Shown one piece after another: positions 28,132 to 37,222 of a stretch of 64,000 nt of DNA. The DNA is from Hymenobacter sp. YC55. GTDB taxonomy: Bacteria > Bacteroidota > Bacteroidia > Cytophagales > Hymenobacteraceae. Below the pieces are notes generated by a model that had not been told where the DNA came from, made no database searches, and saw nothing but the letters and a program-made list of their open reading frames with translations. The translations under genes and the position numbers were made by a program. Numbering within the stretch: position 1 is the stretch's first letter; each line of letters opens with the position of its first letter. The stretch lies in the NCBI RefSeq assembly GCF_029433095.1, contig NZ_JARNTX010000003.1, positions 529,893 to 593,892 of the forward strand, written 5' to 3'.

Positions 28132-29820
28132 ATGAATACTAGGAAAAGGCACCTGCTCGGGCTGCTGGCACTGCTGGCGGCCCCGGCCGCTTACGCCCAA
28201 AACATTCTTACGCAGGCCACGCTCACCACGGCGCCGGTACAGCAGTACGAGAAAGCGGAATGGGACATCACGCTCAATTCAACTTTCCAGAACCCTTACG
28301 ATCAGCGAGAAATCAGCCTAGATTTGGTGCTGACCGCGCCCAACGGCTTGCCCGTGGTGGTGCCCTGCTACTTCGAGCGCGCCGCCCAACCCACCTCCCA
28401 CTGGAAAGCGCGGTTTGCCCCGCAGCAGCTAGGCACCTACACCGGCTTTTTCCGGGTTACGCGCAAGGCCGGCACCGAGCAACTGGCCGCAACTCCCTTT
28501 ACCGTAGCGCCGGGCCGCAAGCCGGGCTTTCTGCACCCCAACGACCTGTACACCTTCCGCTTCGACAACGGGGAGTTGTTCCGGGGCATCGGCGAGAACG
28601 TGGCCTGGGAGTCGCGCTCCTTTGAAAACCAGAAGTACACCTACGAGTACCTGCTGCCCACACTGGCGCGGAACGGAGCCAATTTCTTCCGCACCTGGAT
28701 GTGCTACTGGAACCTGCCGCTGGAGTGGCCGAAAGTCAGTGCCACCAAGCGCTACGCCAACAGTACCGAGTACTTCCACCCCGGCGCCATCAAGCGCATG
28801 GATGAGCTGGTGCAGCTCACCGATTCGCTGGGGTTGTACTTCATGCTCACCTTCGACTGGCACGGGCACCTGATGGAGCAGGGCGGCTGGCAAAACAGCG
28901 CCTACAACCAGCGCAACGGCGGCCCGGCTCGCACGCCCACCGAGTTTTTCACGCTGCCGGCCGCCCGCGAGAAGTACAAAAACAAGCTGCGCTACATTGT
29001 GGCGCGCTGGGGCTACAGCGCCAACATTGCCGCTTGGGAGTTCTTCAACGAAGTCGATAACGCCGCCTTCACCCAGCAAGACAGCGTGCTGATTCCGCAC
29101 GACGCCATTACGCTCTGGCACGGCGAAATGAGCCGCTACCTCAAGGATATTGACCCCTACCAGCATTTGGTTACCACCAGCATTTCGCACCGCGACATTC
29201 TCGGGCTGAACTCGGTAGCTTACTTCGACTTCCACCAGAAGCACATCTACAAACTCACCGAGAAGATTCCGGCCATCTATCCCAGCTACATCCAACCTTT
29301 CGGCAAGCCCTACGTGGTAGGCGAGTTCGGCTACCGCTGGGAAGACGCCGACCCCACCTTCAAAGACGGGTTCAAGTACGACTACAAGCGCGGCCTCTGG
29401 TACGGCCTGTTTAGCGCCACCCCCATCCTGCCCATGACCTGGTGGTGGGAACTGTTCGACGACCAGCAAATGACGCCCTACTTCAATTCGGTGCGCACCA
29501 TCAGTGACCGAATGCTGGCCGCCGGCCACGGGCAATTCGAGCCCTTTGCCGTGTCGGCCGGAGCGGTGCAAAGCTTCGGCGTGCGCTGCGGCACCACTTA
29601 CTTCGTGTATTTGCTTAACAACTCCGGCGCCGCCATTACTACGCCCGTGACCTTGCCGGTAGCCAGCGGCGGCAAGCTAACCGGACAAGCCTTTCAACCT
29701 ATCACGCAGCACTACCAAAAGCTAAAGGGTTTGCGCCAGCAAAACCACGTAGTAACTCTGCCAGCCCTGACGCTGGCGGCCAAGCAGGAACGAGTGCTTA
29801 TTCTGGCGGGCAAACGGTGA
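28132..29820 (+). CDS. DUF5060 plus GH5-like glycoside hydrolase
   Basis: 562 residues with signal peptide (LLALLAAPAAYAQ). Residues about 25-125 are a DUF5060-like beta domain (YEKAEWDITLN), then a clan GH-A TIM barrel with acid/base Glu307 in WEFFNEVDN and nucleophile Glu398 in VVGEFGYRWED, and a small C-terminal beta domain. As the last gene of the mannan run it is probably another mannan- or glucomannan-active enzyme, possibly exo-acting. The exact subfamily cannot be decided by eye. Confidence 0.8.
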   Translation: MNTRKRHLLGLLALLAAPAAYAQNILTQATLTTAPVQQYEKAEWDITLNSTFQNPYDQREISLDLVLTAPNGLPVVVPCYFERAAQPTSHWKARFAPQQLGTYTGFFRVTRKAGTEQLAATPFTVAPGRKPGFLHPNDLYTFRFDNGELFRGIGENVAWESRSFENQKYTYEYLLPTLARNGANFFRTWMCYWNLPLEWPKVSATKRYANSTEYFHPGAIKRMDELVQLTDSLGLYFMLTFDWHGHLMEQGGWQNSAYNQRNGGPARTPTEFFTLPAAREKYKNKLRYIVARWGYSANIAAWEFFNEVDNAAFTQQDSVLIPHDAITLWHGEMSRYLKDIDPYQHLVTTSISHRDILGLNSVAYFDFHQKHIYKLTEKIPAIYPSYIQPFGKPYVVGEFGYRWEDADPTFKDGFKYDYKRGLWYGLFSATPILPMTWWWELFDDQQMTPYFNSVRTISDRMLAAGHGQFEPFAVSAGAVQSFGVRCGTTYFVYLLNNSGAAITTPVTLPVASGGKLTGQAFQPITQHYQKLKGLRQQNHVVTLPALTLAAKQERVLILAGKR

Positions 29821-29950
29821 AAACAGCCTGTAGTTGAAGGCAGGGCGCGGCAACGCGTCCCTTTCTACGCGCCCCAACGTATGCTCACTTACTCGACTAG
29901 GCCGGGCACCGGGCAGGCAAGTACCGCTCTTGCCAACCTTAAGCTCTCGC

Positions 29951-30391
29951 CTACCTGCTAGTTAGATTATCAAGGTTTTTTTCGAGGTAATATTTCAAGT
30001 TGCTTCCCAGGATGCGCTGCCAGCCCGCTTCAAACCTGCTCCTGGCGAAATGGGGGTCAGGCGGGAAACTTGCCAAGCCGGAATGAGTGAGTTTCAGCCG
30101 GGTCCCAGCTCCTTCGGCCACTAACTCAAAGGTTACTTCCGAGCCACCCGCATAGCCCTTGTACTGCCAACTATGGGCTAGCTTTTTTTCTTTCTCGACT
30201 TGCGTTACCCGCCAGTCTTTCTGGTAAGGCGAGTTGTCAGCCACAAATTCAAACGCGAAGCCAACCACCGGCTGAAATTTTTCGAGCTGTGGAAAGTACC
30301 ACGCTCTCATGTGGTTTTCATGGGTCAAGGCAGCCCAAACTTTTTCAATCGGAGCTTTGTAGCACTGCTCCATGACGAAGGGATTGTCCAT
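29951..30391 (-). CDS. SRPBCC / AHSA1-family protein
   Basis: 146 residues. APIEKVWAALTHENHMRAWYFP at the N-terminus, then YKGYAGGSEVTFELVAEG and GTRLKLTHSGL, with the long C-terminal helix GWQRILGSNLKYYLE. This is the START-like SRPBCC fold of Aha1-type proteins, which bind hydrophobic ligands; the ligand is unknown. It is divergent from a decayed HxlR regulator at 30413. Confidence 0.88.
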   Translation of the reverse strand: MDNPFVMEQCYKAPIEKVWAALTHENHMRAWYFPQLEKFQPVVGFAFEFVADNSPYQKDWRVTQVEKEKKLAHSWQYKGYAGGSEVTFELVAEGAGTRLKLTHSGLASFPPDPHFARSRFEAGWQRILGSNLKYYLEKNLDNLTSR

Positions 30392-30412
30392 TTGTGTTTT
30401 GGTTTAGCGTTG

Positions 30413-30502
30413 GCGCCCGACACCCGCCCCGTGCCGGTGAAGTACGCGCTGACGGACTATGGCCGCTCGTTCAACGAAGCAATTGGCGAGATGGTAGCTT
30501 AG
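30413..30502 (+). pseudogene. HxlR-family regulator C-terminal remnant
   Basis: The frame reads VPVKYALTDYGRSFNEAIGE before a stop, matching the end of HxlR regulators (VxVxYxLTxxGRSL). No N-terminal winged helix is found upstream, where the SRPBCC gene begins on the other strand. Probably the remains of the regulator once paired with it. Confidence 0.6.
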
Positions 30503-30690
30503 GGGGATTGCATCAGGCCTCGTTAAGTGAGTGGTGTGCTAAGATTAAATCAGTTATAGTAGCCTGTTTACTGGCGGTTGGGTGACTACTTACCTCCGCT
30601 GGATAGGAAAATGATGGGCAGTTACTATCTTATCGGTTGGCTTTACAGCGAGCAATTGTATTACCCCCAACACGCACGTAGCTAGGAAAA

Positions 30691-31209
30691 ATGACGGGGC
30701 AAAATTTCACGCCGTTTCCAATCTTGAAAACCGAAAGGCTGACGTTGAGGCAGCTCAGCAGCAGCGATGACAATGAAATATTTGCTTTGCGCACAAACGA
30801 CAGCGTTAACAAATATTTAGACCGACAACCAAGCACATCAATTGATGATGCAAGGAATTTCATTGTAGCTATCAATGAAAACGTCCAGAGCAACAAGTCA
30901 ATTTATTGGGCAATTACGCTTACTGATACCAATAATATGATTGGAACCATCTGCTTATTTAACTTTTCGGAAAATCATTCAAAGGCAGAAATTGGGTATG
31001 AACTACTGCCGGACTTTCAAGGGAAAGGAGTAATGCAAGAAGCAATTTCAAGTGTAGTTAACTTCGGGTTTCAACAGGTCGGACTAAAGGCAATCGAAGC
31101 TTATACTCGCTTCGACAACCAACGCTCCACTAAAGTTTTAGAGCGTTTAAACTTCAAGAGTACTAGTACTGTCGACGAAAATATCACGCTGTTTACATTA
31201 AGCAGCTAG
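30691..31209 (+). CDS. GNAT-family N-acetyltransferase
   Basis: 172 residues of RimJ/RimL type: LKTERLTLRQLSSSDDNEIF at the start, IGTICLFNFSENHSKAEIGYEL in the middle, the acetyl-CoA loop QGKGVMQEAI, and ending in KVLERLNFK. It would acetylate an amino group of an unknown substrate. Codon use and the flanks are visibly AT-richer than neighbouring genes, suggesting transfer from a lower-GC relative. No operon partners. Confidence 0.9.
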   Translation: MTGQNFTPFPILKTERLTLRQLSSSDDNEIFALRTNDSVNKYLDRQPSTSIDDARNFIVAINENVQSNKSIYWAITLTDTNNMIGTICLFNFSENHSKAEIGYELLPDFQGKGVMQEAISSVVNFGFQQVGLKAIEAYTRFDNQRSTKVLERLNFKSTSTVDENITLFTLSS

Positions 31210-31570
31210 CGTTACGCCTGTTGACGCTCTTACCGCCACTTGTGGCCTTATTGCTGAAAGCCTAAACAAGTAGAGCAATATGTCTACTACGTGATAAGCC
31301 GCAACTACACCCGCTCCTGAGCACAGATAGTAAGGTCAGTCAACCTGTCTACCTAGTTAACTGATTAACAATTTATTGGTTCCTCAAATGGCTCTTAGCA
31401 TGTAGCTGCTTAAAAGCAAAGTCATATTCATAGTAGTATATCCAACTAAGCAGCAACCCATAAGGCAATGCACAGAAACTGTTATCTGTACTGCCTTAAA
31501 TCTGTTCTTATTTTTTTATCCTGTTTTATGGTAGCAATACATTTCAATTCTACTATCAAAAATACAAAGC
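31210..31570. other. AT-rich gene-free stretch
   Basis: I see no gene, RNA or repeat. Its base composition matches the AT-rich GNAT gene before it. Confidence 0.35.
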
Positions 31571-31831
31571 CTACTTCTTTATGGGCCTAGCTGGCGTAGG
31601 AAGTTGTGAAGGACGGCTTGAGCGACGCAAGCGGCGGTTGAATCTGGCCGTATCTTTCAGTAAGTAAGGATAATTGGATGCCAGCGTTTTCGATGAGTCT
31701 CGTTCAGCTGATTTAGCACCCTGTTTTGCGAGGTGAGTTTTCCCTTTCGTTGTAGGAGCCGTTTGGGCATGGACTGGCAGGGCGAAACCTAAGAGCACTG
31801 TTGAAATAAAGAAATATAGCTGGTTTTTCAT
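31571..31831 (-). CDS. Small secreted hypothetical protein, 86 aa
   Basis: A good signal peptide (MKNQLYFFISTVLLGFALPVHAQ) precedes a short, strongly basic, Ser/Pro/Lys/Arg-rich mature part. No family is recognised. The gene stands alone. Confidence 0.6.
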   Translation of the reverse strand: MKNQLYFFISTVLLGFALPVHAQTAPTTKGKTHLAKQGAKSAERDSSKTLASNYPYLLKDTARFNRRLRRSSRPSQLPTPARPIKK

Positions 31832-31949
31832 GGCAAGAAGTTGATTGGCAAAAGGTAACTGTACTACTTAACGCCTGCTAGTTTGTCCGAGTTAGCGTTG
31901 CCTCTTTCCCGAGACCTCGCTTGGGGTGCAATAGCTTGTTACTGCGTAT

Positions 31950-32144
31950 TTATTCTTCGTAGGTAATGAGCAGCGACAAGATAATCTCGGGGTGCAACGA
32001 CTCCCCAATCGGCGTTGTTTGGTGTTGCATGGCCAGGATTCGGGCCCGCGGAGTGTCGGCTTGAAATTGCGTCAGCAATTGTCCCCAAGCGTGACCTAGG
32101 CTTTCCGGAAAACAGCGCTGCACACGAAAGGCAAATTTGGTCAT
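31950..32144 (-). CDS. Hypothetical protein, 64 aa
   Basis: A small single-domain ORF (MTKFAFRVQRCFPE ... LLITYEE) of balanced composition, not recognised. It could be real, since the opposite frame is poor, but there is no supporting motif or neighbour. Confidence 0.4.
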   Translation of the reverse strand: MTKFAFRVQRCFPESLGHAWGQLLTQFQADTPRARILAMQHQTTPIGESLHPEIILSLLITYEE

Positions 32145-32423
32145 CGTTCTAGGTTAAGTCTTTTAAAAACAGTGGAAAACCTCTCTCCTTGCTACTGCGG
32201 TGGTGTGATGTAAGTACGCTAATCTGCTTGAAAAGAAACGTGGTATGGGGCTGGTACTATTAACTTCTTTCTTGGCCGACCGGCTACCTGCTGTAGCAAG
32301 CAGCAGAAACAACCCTATGAAACCAGCAGGACTACTGTTCACTTAAGCAAACTGGCAGCGCCACTGTCATAACGGTCGGTAAGATCTCCTAAACTGAGGG
32401 CCTTTGAATACCGAGCGTAAGCC
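32145..32423. other. Gene-free stretch
   Basis: Nothing recognised up to the long hairpin at 32424. Confidence 0.3.
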
Positions 32424-32487
32424 TCAAAACCACTTCTTTCAGTGGTCTGCCATCGCCACGGCAGACCACTGAAAGAAGTGGTTTTGA
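32424..32487. terminator. 28-bp perfect hairpin
   Basis: Arms 32424-32451 and 32460-32487 are exact reverse complements around an 8-base loop (ATCGCCAC). It lies 24 bases after the stop of the minus-strand DUF1330-like gene, so it is probably its terminator, although no clear T-run follows. It resembles in form the hairpins at 13116 and 56404. Confidence 0.65.
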
Positions 32488-32511
32488 AGCACTCGTAAAC
32501 CTTGGTTGTTG

Positions 32512-32973
32512 CTACTGAAAGCTCGCTTGGCCAGCCATTGGCTGGGTCATCAGCAAGCGCCAGTCAGCTAGGGCAGCTTGGCGAATAGGTTCGGCTACAG
32601 TGGCATAAACTGGATTTTCCACCCAACGGCGAAATACTGCCAGGTTGCGGTATTCCACCAAGGCGATGTCGTCCCACAACTCGCCCGCGGGGGCGACCAG
32701 GGTTGCCAAGGTCGCGCCGTGAAAGAAGACCTTCGCTTCCTCGGGCGAGTTGTGCGCCAGGAAGGCTTGAATATAGGCCTGGTACGCTTCCTGACCGGAA
32801 CACGGCGCTTGGGTGGAGTTCGGCCCGAAATCGGCCTGCGCCCGGTAGCGGAGCAGGTTCAGCATCAGCACCGGTTGGTCGGGGGGTAGTGTGCGGGCTA
32901 CTGCGAGCAGCGCTTCGCGGTTGATGTCGAGAGGCTGAGCGGCAGTTACAGCGGCGGGGTTGGGAGTTGTCAT
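32512..32973 (-). CDS. DUF1330-like dimeric alpha/beta-barrel protein
   Basis: 153 residues. PDQPVLMLNLLRYR, then an alpha-beta repeat with WDDIALVEYRNLAVFRRWVENP, resembles the DUF1330/Dabb ferredoxin-like fold. The function of such small proteins is unknown. The Crp/Fnr gene 77 bases upstream of its start, on the same strand, may control it. Confidence 0.65.
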   Translation of the reverse strand: MTTPNPAAVTAAQPLDINREALLAVARTLPPDQPVLMLNLLRYRAQADFGPNSTQAPCSGQEAYQAYIQAFLAHNSPEEAKVFFHGATLATLVAPAGELWDDIALVEYRNLAVFRRWVENPVYATVAEPIRQAALADWRLLMTQPMAGQASFQ

Positions 32974-33050
32974 GGCATCAAGAAAAAGTGTCTCGCAAAG
33001 GACGCTCTTGGCTTGGCCGCCACCCCTTAAACTAGTTTAAGAACGGGGAG

Positions 33051-33623
33051 CTAGGAATTCTTTTTGCGCAGCATGCTCAGGAACTCGGGTGTAACGCCCA
33101 AGTAGGCGGCAATGTGCTTTTGAGCCACGCGCTGGTGCAGCCGGGGGTGCTGGTGCTGAAAGCGCGCGAAGCGTACCTCGGCCGTGAGCTTGAGCAAGGC
33201 TTCGATGCGGCGCTGCAAGTGCTGAAAGCCGTTTTGACTCAGGATCCGGAAGAAGCGCTCGAACTTGGGCACCTGCTGGCAGAGAGCTTCCATGTGCTCC
33301 AGGCTCAGGTGTAGCACCTGCGTGGGTTCCAGGGCTTGCAAGCTGAGCGTGGCCGGGGTGCCGTGAAAGAAAGCCGTGCTATCCATGCACCACCAGCCTT
33401 CGGTGGCAAAAGCCAGGATGTGCTCTTTACCCCGGGCATCGGTGGCATAGGTGCGCACGCAGCCCTGCACGACAAAGGTGAGGTAAGGCGCCCGCTGGCC
33501 AGCTTGCAGCACGAAGCCGTAGCGGGGCACGTGTTGGGGCACGAGTAGAGCGGTAAAGTAGGCTTCCTCGTCGGGGGTGAGCGTGATGTGGCGGGCGACG
33601 TTGGCCAGGATGTCGGGGTACAT
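33051..33623 (-). CDS. Crp/Fnr-family regulator
   Basis: 190 residues. The cyclic-nucleotide-binding-like fold spans the first 120 (GFVLQAGQRAPYLTFVVQGCVRTY), and the end has a winged helix with VAQKHIAAYLGVTPEFLSMLRKK. It lacks the FNR iron-sulphur cysteines and resembles small Bacteroidota Crp regulators. It precedes the DUF1330-like gene on the same strand. Confidence 0.9.
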   Translation of the reverse strand: MYPDILANVARHITLTPDEEAYFTALLVPQHVPRYGFVLQAGQRAPYLTFVVQGCVRTYATDARGKEHILAFATEGWWCMDSTAFFHGTPATLSLQALEPTQVLHLSLEHMEALCQQVPKFERFFRILSQNGFQHLQRRIEALLKLTAEVRFARFQHQHPRLHQRVAQKHIAAYLGVTPEFLSMLRKKNS

Positions 33624-33886
33624 AGCAAAAGCTAAACAAGCGCGTCATTCAGGGGTTCTCGACTAGGCTTCCGTCCTGAGGCATAGGCATAAGAGGACGC
33701 CCGCGGGCTTGGGCACCCAAACAAGCGCCCCTTCACCCAAGCGGCAACAAGGTCTTACAAGCTAATTTAAGGTGCTTGCAAGCTTGCGCGCCTACTTTAG
33801 CGGCTAAGGAAATGCACCCCGGCGTATTTGGAGCGACGCTCGGCTGTTAAACTCGCCTTTGCGTTACGTTCATGCGCAGGCACACC

Positions 33887-34450
33887 CTAAGCAGATACCT
33901 TTTCCAGCAGTTGGTCGGTGGTTAGCACCGTTGCAAACTCGCCGTGCAGACTAGCCAATGCCACTTCGTGCACTTGCTGAGCGGGGTAGCGTTGGCCATC
34001 GAAGCCCGTTTTATCGAACGCAGCCGTGGCATCGGCAACGAGGTAGGTTTCAAAGCCGTAGTTGCCCGCCATGCGGGTGGTCGTGGACACGCAGTGGTCG
34101 GTCGTCAAACCAGCTATAACCAAGGACCGGATTTGGTTTTCAGTTAAGTGGTCTTGCAAGCTGGTGCCGATAAAGGCGCTATTAACCGTTTTGCCGAAAA
34201 CCAACTCTCCTGCTAGCGGCCTGACTTCCTCCTTGAATTCATTGCCGACTTGCCCGGCCCGAAGAAGAGAGGTTGGCAGCGCCGAGTTGTGTTGAACGTG
34301 AACGACGGGCCACCCCTGGGTTCGCCAGTGAGCTAGCAGCCGGGCGGCATTCGCTTCCGCCTGCGGGTTGTTGCGGCCACCTCCCCAGTAGGCGTGGTCA
34401 TCGAATCCTTTCTGAATATCAATCAGCAAAAGAGCGGGGATTTCTTGCAT
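33887..34450 (-). CDS. Isochorismatase-family cysteine hydrolase
   Basis: 187 residues with the full catalytic triad: Asp11 (LLLIDIQKGF), Lys87 (VFGKTVNSAF) and Cys120 (GLTTDHCVSTTTRM). Members hydrolyse amides such as nicotinamide or ureidoacrylate; the substrate here is not evident. Single gene. Confidence 0.92.
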   Translation of the reverse strand: MQEIPALLLIDIQKGFDDHAYWGGGRNNPQAEANAARLLAHWRTQGWPVVHVQHNSALPTSLLRAGQVGNEFKEEVRPLAGELVFGKTVNSAFIGTSLQDHLTENQIRSLVIAGLTTDHCVSTTTRMAGNYGFETYLVADATAAFDKTGFDGQRYPAQQVHEVALASLHGEFATVLTTDQLLEKVSA

Positions 34451-34748
34451 GAAAAGAGAATAATGTGGTTACGCAAGCAGGGACTAGGCTCCTTTCCCGA
34501 GAGCAGTACCCTATTTCTGTTTTGAAGGCGCTCCTGAAAGGAAGGAGTTTCTGTTTGAAAGCAAGTTCCGAAGTCTTTACAGCTATTCATAGCCGAGGGC
34601 GGCATTCGGCCATGTATTCAGCGCTTGCAAACCGAGAAAAGCTACGTTTTCCAGCCACTCCGTCTGCTTGAGCAGGGGCACTGCTATTGCTGCAGGTTCA
34701 CTTACCCGGCCGCTCTATACAATTCAATAACTTCTACTGCTTTCTTCT

Positions 34749-35324
34749 TTATTCGGTGGGATAGGCCGCTTTGCGCAGGCGTAAGGCAGCCAGCAGGAAG
34801 TAAAATGCCCCAACCGCCGAGTAAGCGGCTACGTTGGTTACTCCCTTGGAAGGGTCGTGGGCTTGAAGTACAAACAACACCCCGGCCAGCATCGACTGCC
34901 CACCGCTGAGTATCATCGGCCACTGCCCACCCAGCTGGCGCCGCCGACGCAGGCCAAGCAGCAGTTGAATTAGGCCGGTTAGCACGGCCCAGACCCCGAA
35001 AACGATGAGCACCGCCGGAATGCCCTGGCGCAACGCTATGCCCACGGCCACCGTCGTGAGGCTGCCAATTGCTATGTTCACGTATTGCGGAAGCAGCGTA
35101 CCCCCGGTGCCGCGGTTGGCCCGGATGTCGCCGAAGGTAGCCAGCACGTCCCAGGCTGGGTAAAGCAGCAGTAAAGCGGCCGTGAGCGAGGGTGAGGATT
35201 TAACGAACACAAACACAAGGCTAACCCAAACCACGGAGAAAGCGGCCCGCACGAAGTACAACGTGCGCAGGGCATGGGCGGTCTGAACGGGAGCTGGAGC
35301 GGGCGAGGTTACGGAAATGGGCAT
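34749..35324 (-). CDS. DUF308-like membrane protein
   Basis: 191 residues with about six hydrophobic helices (FSVVWVSLVFVFV, ALLLLYPAWDVLATFG, IPAVLIVFGVWAVLTGLIQLLLGL, SAVGAFYFLLAALRL). Short paired helices with LLYPAWD and LTGLIQ fit DUF308/HdeD-like membrane proteins of unknown role. No operon partner. Confidence 0.7.
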   Translation of the reverse strand: MPISVTSPAPAPVQTAHALRTLYFVRAAFSVVWVSLVFVFVKSSPSLTAALLLLYPAWDVLATFGDIRANRGTGGTLLPQYVNIAIGSLTTVAVGIALRQGIPAVLIVFGVWAVLTGLIQLLLGLRRRRQLGGQWPMILSGGQSMLAGVLFVLQAHDPSKGVTNVAAYSAVGAFYFLLAALRLRKAAYPTE

Positions 35325-35788
35325 GGCTTACAGTTGCTTGGTAAAACGGGTTGGAAAAGGGTATCAGCAGCGGCACTTAGTAGGCAGCTCCACACCGAAG
35401 GCCGCTGCTGCGTCGGGTGAAGAGCAGGATTTTGGGGCAAAGCCGCCTAGGTAGTTTCACTGTTGTTTGCTAGCGGCAAGGGCCCCTTGGGCCGCATGGT
35501 GGCCACCGGGTTTTAACTGAGTAGCAGACATGAGCTTCGTTGAGGCTAGGCGCTAAGACAAAGGTCACGCCCTCCCACATCCTGTTTTTTCACCTAGGTT
35601 AAAAAGTGGCAGCCAATACGTTTCTTACTTCACGCACCGGATTATCCGGCTGCTTAACCGCCCCGCCAGAAAAGTTAGTGCCTTGTTGGTGCAGCGGGGA
35701 ATTACGAGCTCAAGGCGACAGTCCCGCCCGCTCAACGCGAAATAGTGAGGTGCTACAGTGGGCGCTTTCCTGTTTAACTTGCTGTTGT
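35325..35788. other. Gene-free stretch
   Basis: The frame of the next gene is open from 35606, but that N-terminal extension is unlike Crp proteins. No promoter element or repeat stands out. Confidence 0.35.
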
Positions 35789-36397
35789 ATGGTTTCATCT
35801 CCCGACGTCTCCCCTCGCCACCAGCTCAAGCAGCAGCTGCAAGCTTTCGCCCACCTTTCCGACGAGGACCTGCGCCTAGCCGAAGACCACTGGACGCTGC
35901 GCTCCATTCCGCGCCACGAGTTTTTCAACTTCCGCAACTCCGTGTGCCAGTACATCGGCTTCATCGTAAGCGGCCTGTTCCGCGTCTACTACGTCGACCC
36001 GGCCACGGATATGGAGCACAACGTCGCGTTTGTGCCCGAGGGCACGTTTCTCACCTCCCTCAAAAGCCTGGTTACCCAGGAAGCGTGCCCCTACTATATT
36101 GCCGCGCTGGAAGATGCCGACCTGCTGGTAATCAGTGTCGGGCAGTTGCACAAGCTCTACGAGCAGTCGCACGGCTGGGAACGGTTTGGCCGCCTGTTGG
36201 CCGAGCAGTACCTGGTACTGCACCAAGCCAAGGCCGAAGCCATGCTTTTCCAGACGGCGGAACAGCGTTACTTGGCGCTCCTGGCGCAGTTTCCGGGCGT
36301 AACCAACCGGGTTTCCTTGGGGCATATTGCCTCGTATCTAGGGATTAAGGGGCCTTCACTGAGCCGCATTCGCGCGCAATTAGGAAAATCTGCCTGA
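35789..36397 (+). CDS. Crp/Fnr-family regulator
   Basis: 202 residues from the ATG at 35789. Sensor fold with FFNFRNSVCQYIGFIVSGLFRVYY, a long dimer helix, and a winged helix with VSLGHIASYLGIKGPSLSRIRAQLG. A longer frame from 35606 adds 61 residues with no similarity to the family. Target genes are unknown. Confidence 0.88.
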   Translation: MVSSPDVSPRHQLKQQLQAFAHLSDEDLRLAEDHWTLRSIPRHEFFNFRNSVCQYIGFIVSGLFRVYYVDPATDMEHNVAFVPEGTFLTSLKSLVTQEACPYYIAALEDADLLVISVGQLHKLYEQSHGWERFGRLLAEQYLVLHQAKAEAMLFQTAEQRYLALLAQFPGVTNRVSLGHIASYLGIKGPSLSRIRAQLGKSA

Positions 36398-36768
36398 GCG
36401 ACAGAAACCGAGCTATTGCCTCCTTCTGGGTAGCATGCTATGAAAATGTTGTTGGCATATCTTCCCCCACGGCACAGCTTCCGCGTCAGCGCCTAAAGGC
36501 CCACGACCTTCCTGGTGGCAGGTTACTGAACCCTGCTGGCGCTGGGTGAGCACCGTGCTGATGACACTGATTTTCACTTTTGCGGTGCACGAACTGGGCG
36601 CATGGTGGAAAAGACTGCTGTTGGAGTTCCTGACTACGGCCGGCCACTGGCATATCAACGTGGCCATTCGCTTCGCGCCGGCTATGCTTTACGAGAGGGG
36701 GTATTACTTTCTGGGCTGGCGCCGGGATGTTATCCAAACCGCGCTGCTGGCAAAAGCAACGGCCGTTT
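36398..36768. other. Stretch without a convincing gene
   Basis: A forward ORF at 36546-36839 is hydrophobic at first and has WRWVST and YERGYYFLGW, faintly like DUF2061 membrane proteins, but it runs into the reverse gene at 36769 and has no clean start. I treat it as noncoding or decayed. Confidence 0.3.
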
Positions 36769-37176
36769 TCACTCGCTGCTGTCTCCCCGGCTTACTGCGG
36801 CAGCACCAGGTCGCCGCGCGCGCAAAGGCGGCCGCGTAGAGTGCAGCCGCACCTGTAGCGGCAGGCGGGTGGTATCACGCAAGGCCACTTCTACGGCCAG
36901 AAAGGTGGGCGCTTCGAAGCGCAGCCGGGCGGCGCCCGGGGGCAGGTCCGGGAGCAGAAACTGGCCCTCGGCATTGGTACTGGTGCTGAAAGTAGTGCCC
37001 GGCACCCAGACGCTGACCCCGGCTAAGGGTTGCCCGGTAGCCGTAACCACTTGCCCCCACCAGCGCGTTCTTGGGGGCGCGGATTGCGCGTGGCTTGGCC
37101 AGGAAAGCAACACGCATAGCCAAGTGAGCAGCAGCTTGCTTATAAAGGATTGCAGGGCGAAAGCACGAAAAAGCAT
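36769..37176 (-). CDS. Secreted CarboxypepD-reg-like single-domain protein
   Basis: 135 residues: signal peptide (LLLTWLCVLLSWPSHAQS) and one carboxypeptidase-D regulatory-like beta-sandwich (WGQVVTATGQPLAGVSVWVPGT, then TNAEGQFLLPDLPPGAARLRF). This domain usually sits at the N-terminus of SusC-type receptors, but no receptor follows here. It lies 46 bases after the TonB-C gene on the same strand. Either a stand-alone periplasmic domain or a receptor that lost its barrel. Confidence 0.65.
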   Translation of the reverse strand: MLFRAFALQSFISKLLLTWLCVLLSWPSHAQSAPPRTRWWGQVVTATGQPLAGVSVWVPGTTFSTSTNAEGQFLLPDLPPGAARLRFEAPTFLAVEVALRDTTRLPLQVRLHSTRPPLRARRPGAAAVSRGDSSE

Positions 37177-37222
37177 AATGGATATTTCCTGAAAGAGGTA
37201 GTGGCAACGGGCCAGGCCAGCC

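Noticed and set aside
36546..36839. Forward ORF with hydrophobic start, faintly DUF2061-like
   Set aside because: Overlaps the better supported reverse gene, order of family motifs not matched, no clean start.
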